A stretch of 9,102 bases of DNA from assembly GCA_047620505.1 (NCBI GenBank), contig JBLHKS010000263.1, positions 1 to 9,102 of the forward strand. The letters are read 5' to 3'. Both the position numbers and the translations under genes were made by a program. The stretch is from JBLHKS01 sp047620505 (GTDB lineage: Bacteria > Verrucomicrobiota > Verrucomicrobiia > Verrucomicrobiales > DEV007). Positions 4,761-9,102 of the stretch are shown here, piece after piece. Within the stretch, counting starts at the first letter, position 1. The number at the start of each line of letters is the position of its first letter. The notes under the pieces are model-generated. The model made no database searches and was not told the origin of the DNA. It saw only the letters and a program-made list of their open reading frames with translations.

Positions 4761-6203
4761 TCAATTCCCAACAACAACTCCGCCGATCCACTGCGATACG
4801 CCTTTGAGAACCACCGGCGACATCGTCTCCTCGATCGTCGAATACTTGTTCGGGAAGCCGCGGTCCGCAGTTTGAAAAAGATGATTCAAGCCGGTCAGCT
4901 TCCGAGTTACAACCCGCTCGTTTCCTCCCGCCTTCAGAGCGCTTTCGATCGCCGCCAGATGCAGATCGGCAACGACCTCGAGATCCCGATCGCCATTCAA
5001 GGCGAGAACCTGACAAGTCACACTCTTCAGTGAATCAGCTGGATCAAGTTGAACGAATGCCCTCAGCCAGATCGACTCGAGATTATTAAATTGCGCACCC
5101 AGCACCTCAACAAAATCCCCTGCCCCGCCCTGATCCCTCACGTTGTTTTTGTTCAGCGTCTTCATCCGCTGCTCGAAGGCCTGACCCAGCTTCGCGAGCT
5201 TCTCCAAATCGACATTGCCCTCCTTTAGCACCTTGAACATCTCGAGCGAAATTCGCTGGCTCGTCTGGATGAAATCTGCGGGCAACCCGGCCGCTGTTCC
5301 AAGCGCCTCGCTCCTTGCCAGCAACGTCCGATCCCCTTGCAAGCCGTGGCCAGCCAGCATCACGATAAAACTGACGTCGTCCCGCTGCGCCGCGACGAGC
5401 GAGGCAACGATGGCACCTTCCCCGTGCCCGATCAGACCAATTTTGCTCGGATCGACATCTTTTTGCTCCCGGAGAAAATCCAACGCAACGAGGACGTCCG
5501 TCGTGAAATCAGTCGTGCTTGCTGATTCGAAATAGCCAGTCGACTTCCCCGTCCCTCGATCATCCAGTCGAAGAACTGCGATGCCCTGACGCGTTAGAAA
5601 ATCCGACAGAACTGCAAACGGCCGATGGCTGGCAACGGCTCCGTCACGATCGTGTGGCCCGGCATCCGAAATCAGAATAACCGCTGGAACGGCCCTGACC
5701 GGACGCTCCGGCTTACTAAGCGAGCCAGCCAGCTTGTGGTTCGCTCCAAGGAGATTGTTGGAAATCTCGACCTCCTGAACTTCATAAGGAAAAGGCTCAC
5801 GCGGATTTTGCGGCCGCTTGTAAGCGAATCCGCCCTCCTCTCGCTTCAGATCCAAATCCGCCTCGCCGTCTTTCGCCTTCCACTCTCCACGAATTCGGTT
5901 AGCCGAAGAAAGCCGCCCTTCGTAAGTCGCATCGGCAACTTTAATCACGAACGTAACTTTTCGACCGTCGACCGTGATCGCTGAAATCGGAATGCCTTTG
6001 TCGCCCTCGGTAGGAAAGCGCACTTGACCTGTGTAAAGACCGCCCGGCGCGTCTTTCAGTTCAAAAACTACCGGAAACTCCATACCGCCGTATTTGATCT
6101 CGCCTGCCCAGGTTCCGGCCAGCGATTCGGCCTCCTCGTCCTGAGCAGAGGCAATCGGCGAGAGGGCAAAAAGGGACAGCGCGAACAGAAATCGTTTAAT
6201 CAT
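4761..6203 (-). CDS. Exported alpha/beta hydrolase-fold protein lacking the nucleophile Ser
   Basis: This 480-residue protein starts with a signal peptide (about 1-20, cleavage after SPIASA). A beta-rich N-terminal domain of about 100 residues (27-122, starting GTWAGEIKYGG) follows, then an alpha/beta hydrolase domain (about 140-475). The two-domain layout is that of a known group of secreted bacterial esterase-like hydrolases. Recognisable core segments are ILISDAGPHDRDG (176-188), GIAVLRLDDRGTGKSTG (207-223), IGLIGHGEGA (255-264), LNGDRDLEV (402-410) and GLNHLFQTA (438-446). The last two supply the expected catalytic acid (D407, or D405) and histidine (H441). The nucleophile elbow normally reads GHSEGG, but here it reads GHGEG, with Gly261 (codon GGG, 5421-5423) in the serine position. 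If that is the true elbow, the protein is probably inactive as a serine hydrolase or uses another chemistry. Everything else looks intact and under selection. It is transcribed divergently from the permease. Confidence 0.88.
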   Translation of the reverse strand: MIKRFLFALSLFALSPIASAQDEEAESLAGTWAGEIKYGGMEFPVVFELKDAPGGLYTGQVRFPTEGDKGIPISAITVDGRKVTFVIKVADATYEGRLSSANRIRGEWKAKDGEADLDLKREEGGFAYKRPQNPREPFPYEVQEVEISNNLLGANHKLAGSLSKPERPVRAVPAVILISDAGPHDRDGAVASHRPFAVLSDFLTRQGIAVLRLDDRGTGKSTGYFESASTTDFTTDVLVALDFLREQKDVDPSKIGLIGHGEGAIVASLVAAQRDDVSFIVMLAGHGLQGDRTLLARSEALGTAAGLPADFIQTSQRISLEMFKVLKEGNVDLEKLAKLGQAFEQRMKTLNKNNVRDQGGAGDFVEVLGAQFNNLESIWLRAFVQLDPADSLKSVTCQVLALNGDRDLEVVADLHLAAIESALKAGGNERVVTRKLTGLNHLFQTADRGFPNKYSTIEETMSPVVLKGVSQWIGGVVVGN

Positions 6204-6364
6204 GGCCTTGGAATTGAACTTCAGACACAGGCGCAGACCCTGGCCGGCATGATTTCGTTACAGCCAATCCCAGCAGCTGCTGAGCGGCTCCAGATCGTGA
6301 TCCCCCGATACAATCGGTTGATCTTGCAGTCCAGATGTGGTTCCAGAACGGGAAGTTCGCCCTG
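6204..6364. promoter_or_regulatory. Divergent intergenic region between hydrolase and permease
   Basis: These 161 bases separate two genes transcribed in opposite directions and should hold both promoters. A perfect 12-bp palindrome, CAGCAGCTGCTG, lies at 6271-6282. A TACAAT hexamer at 6309-6314 could be a -10 element for the permease, but no matching -35 hexamer is visible at the usual distance. GGGAAG near 6350-6355 is a modest ribosome binding site for the permease start at 6365. Confidence 0.35.
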
Positions 6365-9102
6365 ATGACTCGCTGGAAACTCGCCCTCAACTCTCTAAAA
6401 CACTACCGCTGGCTCAATATCGCGGTTATCGCCGGTGTTGCCGTGACCTCTGCGATCCTAAGCGGAGCGCTCGTGGTCGGCGATTCGGTTAAGGAGAGTC
6501 TCCGCCAAAATGGCGCTGCGCGGATCTCGAAAGCCGATTTTGCGCTCGTCGGAGGCGATCGATTTTTCACAGTCGATTTAGCAAATCGCCTCGGCGCAAA
6601 AATTGACGCGACGGTCGCTCCGCTGCTCCAGACGTTAGGGACGGCGGCCAAACCTGACGGCACAAAACGTGCGAACAACGTCCAAATCGTCGGCGTGACT
6701 CCGCATTTTTGGGGCCTGGCGACTGGCGACGCGCCTGAGCTCGCGGAAGGAGAAGTCGCGGTGAACGAAACGCTCGCGGAAACCCTCGGAATCGGCGTGG
6801 GAGATTCCTTCATCGCCAAAGTTGAACTACCCGGATTGCTGTCGAAAGACGCCGTGTTGTCCGGCGCTTCGAACGAGCCGCCAAGTACAACTCGCGCGAA
6901 AGTTGCTCGCGTCGTCGGCCCAGCTCAGTTCGGCCGCTACCTCCTTAACGCTGAGCAGATTCCGGTTCCGACGGTCTTTTTTCCGATCGACGAAGTCCAG
7001 GAGCTGATGGAAAAACCGGGCTTCGCCAACGTGATCCTGATCGGCGAATCGGAATCGGATTTCGCGGAAACGGTCGATGCGATCGGGGCCTCGTGGACCT
7101 TGGCGGATGCGGCGATTTCGATCAAAGAAATCGAAGCGGGCGGCTGGCGAGTTTCGAGCGGTCGAGTGTTCGTCGATAAGCGGATGGAGAAAGCGGTCAG
7201 GGAAATTTATCCGAAGGCCGAGGGCGTGCTGACTTACTTGGTAAACACGCTTCGCGCAGTTGATCAGGACCCTGTGAAGCGAGAAACCGGCACCCCGTAT
7301 TCGATGGTCGCTTCGACAACGTGGAGCGAGAGCCGGCTTTTTCCTGCAGATTTCAAGGACGACGAAATCATCATCAGTGACTGGCTCCAGGAAGATCTCG
7401 GCGTCGCAATCGGCGACAAAATCGCGATCGACTTTTTTGTCATGGGCAACGCGCGGCGGCTCGAGGAAAAACCGGCGACCTTCACCGTTAGGGGCGTCCT
7501 GCCGATCGAAAACGACTCGATCAATCGCGATTGGACGCCAGACTTTCCAGGAGTCGCGGACGCCGACAGCACACGCGATTGGGAGCCCGGCATGCCACTC
7601 GATCTCGACCGAATTCTCGACAACGACGAGAAATTCTGGGAAGAACATCGCACGACTCCAAAGGCGTTCATTTCGCTCGCGGCCGGCCAGAAAAGCTGGG
7701 TAACGGAGTCTGTTGAACATCGTTTTGGCCGGCTCACCGGGCTCCTCATCCCTTCGGATTCGATCGAATCAGTCGAGACTTTTGAGTCGGCGCTTCGCGA
7801 AAAAATCGGGCTTGGCGAGCTGGGATTTGTCGCTCGGAATCTTCGCGCGGAGTCAGCAGCTGCTGTGACCGATTCTTACGATTTTGGAATGCTGTTCGCC
7901 AGCATGAGCGGTTTTCTTATCATCGCGGCGCTCATCCTGACGGCGCTGGTTTTCGTGTTTGGCATCGAGCAACGGCGAAACCAAATCGGCCTTCTTCTGG
8001 CGTTAGGAATGCCAAAAGGCAAAATCCGTGGCGCGTTTTTAATGGAAGCTCTCGTGCTGGCGATCGTCGGTGCATCCCTCGGCCTCGCGGCCGGCGCGAT
8101 CTACACAAAACTCGCGCTCAGCGGTCTTGGCGGGGCTTGGCAGGGCGCGGCAACCGGAATCGAGTTCGTTTACTCAGCGTCGATGAATTCGTTAGGCGTC
8201 TCTTGGGTCGGAACCGTGTTTCTGGCGTTGATCGTCGTCTGGATCAGCACGTTTGCGGTTAGCCGGATTCAGCCAAGCCAACTGATTTCCGGCTCGGATT
8301 CAACACAGAATCCGAAGCGGCTCAAGTTCTGGTTCTGGGCCAGCGTGGCGACCTGCCTGCTCTGCGTGATCGGTGCGGTCGTTCTGCTTAGCTTGCAGTT
8401 TCAAGGTGCCGCGATGATCAAACAGCTGAAGTTTTTCGGCGCGGGTTTCCTTCTCGTCGTCGCAGGTCTTGGATTCGCGTCCGCTGTTCTAACTCGGATG
8501 CAGCTCCGCGATTTCGGGGTAACATCGATCGGTGCTCTTGGCCGAGCCAACGCCGTTAGACGAAAAGGCCGGAGCATCGCCGTAGTCACGCTGATGGCGT
8601 CCGGAGTTTTCATGGTGACTGCGATCAATTCGCTTCGCTTGAGTGGTCAAAACGACGCCGGGCTGCGTTCGTCTGGAACTGGTGGGTTCGAATTCATCGG
8701 CGAAGCGACTTTGCCAATTTACGACGATCTCAACACCGATGCAGGCCGCGAGCAATTCGGAATTTCGGCCAAAGCGAACGCAGCGAACGATTTCGAGGTT
8801 GTCCAGTTTCGCGTAAGCCAGGGAGACGACGCTTCCTGCCTGAATTTGAACCGCGCGCAGCAACCCAAGGTTCTCGGAGTCGCTCCTGAGGCTCTGGCTG
8901 AACGCGGCTCGTTCTTCTTTTCGAAAACGATCGATCCAGAGAGCGACGAGCTGAAAGAGCTAGCCTCGCCCTGGCAGCTGCTGAACGACAAGCGTCCTTC
9001 TGAGCCTGTAATTAGCGATAGCGGTTCGGAATCAATTCAAGCGGGTTTCACGCCGGTTATCCCGGGCGTTATCGACGAGGCGACTGCGACCTACGCGCTG
9101 AA
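6365..9102 (+). CDS. Large FtsX/MacB-type ABC transporter permease (partial, 3' end missing)
   Basis: The frame is open for 912 codons to the window end. The N-terminus is MTRWKLALNSLKHYRW, followed by a membrane helix (about 17-38) ending AILSGALVVGDSVKESL, typical of large permeases in planctomycetes and verrucomicrobia. An extracytoplasmic domain of about 450 residues follows. The FtsX block (507-640) has a helix at 508-533, the cytoplasmic segment EQRRNQIGLLLALGMPKGKI (535-554) expected to contact the ATPase, a helix at about 556-580, and another ending near FAVSRIQPSQLI. Further helices lie near 655-677, 690-708 and 735-758. A second extracytoplasmic domain then begins, so the full protein should end in a second FtsX block. 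The substrate is likely a lipid, lipoprotein or exported molecule, but the sequence does not say which. No ATPase gene is in the window. An in-frame ATG at 6335 is less likely as start, because the family begins at the MTRW-like segment. Confidence 0.9.
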   Translation, partial: MTRWKLALNSLKHYRWLNIAVIAGVAVTSAILSGALVVGDSVKESLRQNGAARISKADFALVGGDRFFTVDLANRLGAKIDATVAPLLQTLGTAAKPDGTKRANNVQIVGVTPHFWGLATGDAPELAEGEVAVNETLAETLGIGVGDSFIAKVELPGLLSKDAVLSGASNEPPSTTRAKVARVVGPAQFGRYLLNAEQIPVPTVFFPIDEVQELMEKPGFANVILIGESESDFAETVDAIGASWTLADAAISIKEIEAGGWRVSSGRVFVDKRMEKAVREIYPKAEGVLTYLVNTLRAVDQDPVKRETGTPYSMVASTTWSESRLFPADFKDDEIIISDWLQEDLGVAIGDKIAIDFFVMGNARRLEEKPATFTVRGVLPIENDSINRDWTPDFPGVADADSTRDWEPGMPLDLDRILDNDEKFWEEHRTTPKAFISLAAGQKSWVTESVEHRFGRLTGLLIPSDSIESVETFESALREKIGLGELGFVARNLRAESAAAVTDSYDFGMLFASMSGFLIIAALILTALVFVFGIEQRRNQIGLLLALGMPKGKIRGAFLMEALVLAIVGASLGLAAGAIYTKLALSGLGGAWQGAATGIEFVYSASMNSLGVSWVGTVFLALIVVWISTFAVSRIQPSQLISGSDSTQNPKRLKFWFWASVATCLLCVIGAVVLLSLQFQGAAMIKQLKFFGAGFLLVVAGLGFASAVLTRMQLRDFGVTSIGALGRANAVRRKGRSIAVVTLMASGVFMVTAINSLRLSGQNDAGLRSSGTGGFEFIGEATLPIYDDLNTDAGREQFGISAKANAANDFEVVQFRVSQGDDASCLNLNRAQQPKVLGVAPEALAERGSFFFSKTIDPESDELKELASPWQLLNDKRPSEPVISDSGSESIQAGFTPVIPGVIDEATATYAL

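Noticed and set aside
6335..6364. Upstream in-frame ATG of the permease
   Set aside because: It would add ten residues (MWFQNGKFAL) before the family-typical MTRWKLAL start and lacks a ribosome binding site as good as that in front of 6365.
6827..7720. 297-codon minus-strand frame inside the permease
   Set aside because: It is antisense to a continuous permease frame that has the expected membrane helices before and after it, and its composition is shadow-like.

Overview
The window carries ordinary, moderately GC-rich bacterial chromosomal DNA with genes on both strands. There is no rRNA, tRNA, CRISPR array, phage gene or transposase in it. Several features suggest the PVC superphylum, most likely Verrucomicrobiota or a planctomycete: a secreted iduronate-2-sulfatase-like enzyme, a very large two-block FtsX/MacB-type permease, an uncharacterised four-helix membrane protein of a type I associate with these phyla, and an ECF sigma factor with two small membrane partners. 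This placement is inferred from gene families, because no phylogenetic marker is present.

Layout. The left edge holds the 3' end of an unrecognised gene (2-244). A tiny Shine-Dalgarno-led leader ORF (301-333) follows, then a conserved membrane protein (337-873). A 150-bp inverted-repeat element (884-1033) fills the gap to a convergent DUF4760-type membrane protein on the minus strand (1057-1623). A divergent intergenic region leads to the sulfatase (1732-3153). Close behind lies a tight three-gene unit: ECF sigma factor (3219-3821), single-pass membrane protein and putative anti-sigma factor (3811-4122), and a membrane-anchored periplasmic LTxxQ protein of the Spy/CpxP/CnrX type (4137-4562). 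A second inverted-repeat element (4594-4757) separates it from a convergent secreted alpha/beta hydrolase-fold protein (6203-4761, minus). A second divergent region leads to the large ABC-transporter permease (6365 onward), which is cut off by the window end.

How the parts may work together. The sigma, membrane protein and periplasmic protein have the same sizes and topologies as CnrH, CnrY and CnrX, the transmembrane signalling system of Cupriavidus. They probably form an envelope-sensing regulatory unit. The periplasmic protein has no His or Cys, so it is unlikely to sense metal the way CnrX does. The sulfatase and the hydrolase are both predicted to be exported, so the window is rich in cell-envelope functions. 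The most unusual points are the hydrolase, whose nucleophile position reads Gly instead of Ser while the acid and His remain, and the two related inverted-repeat elements. Each element occupies a convergent gene junction, and they lie in opposite orientation.
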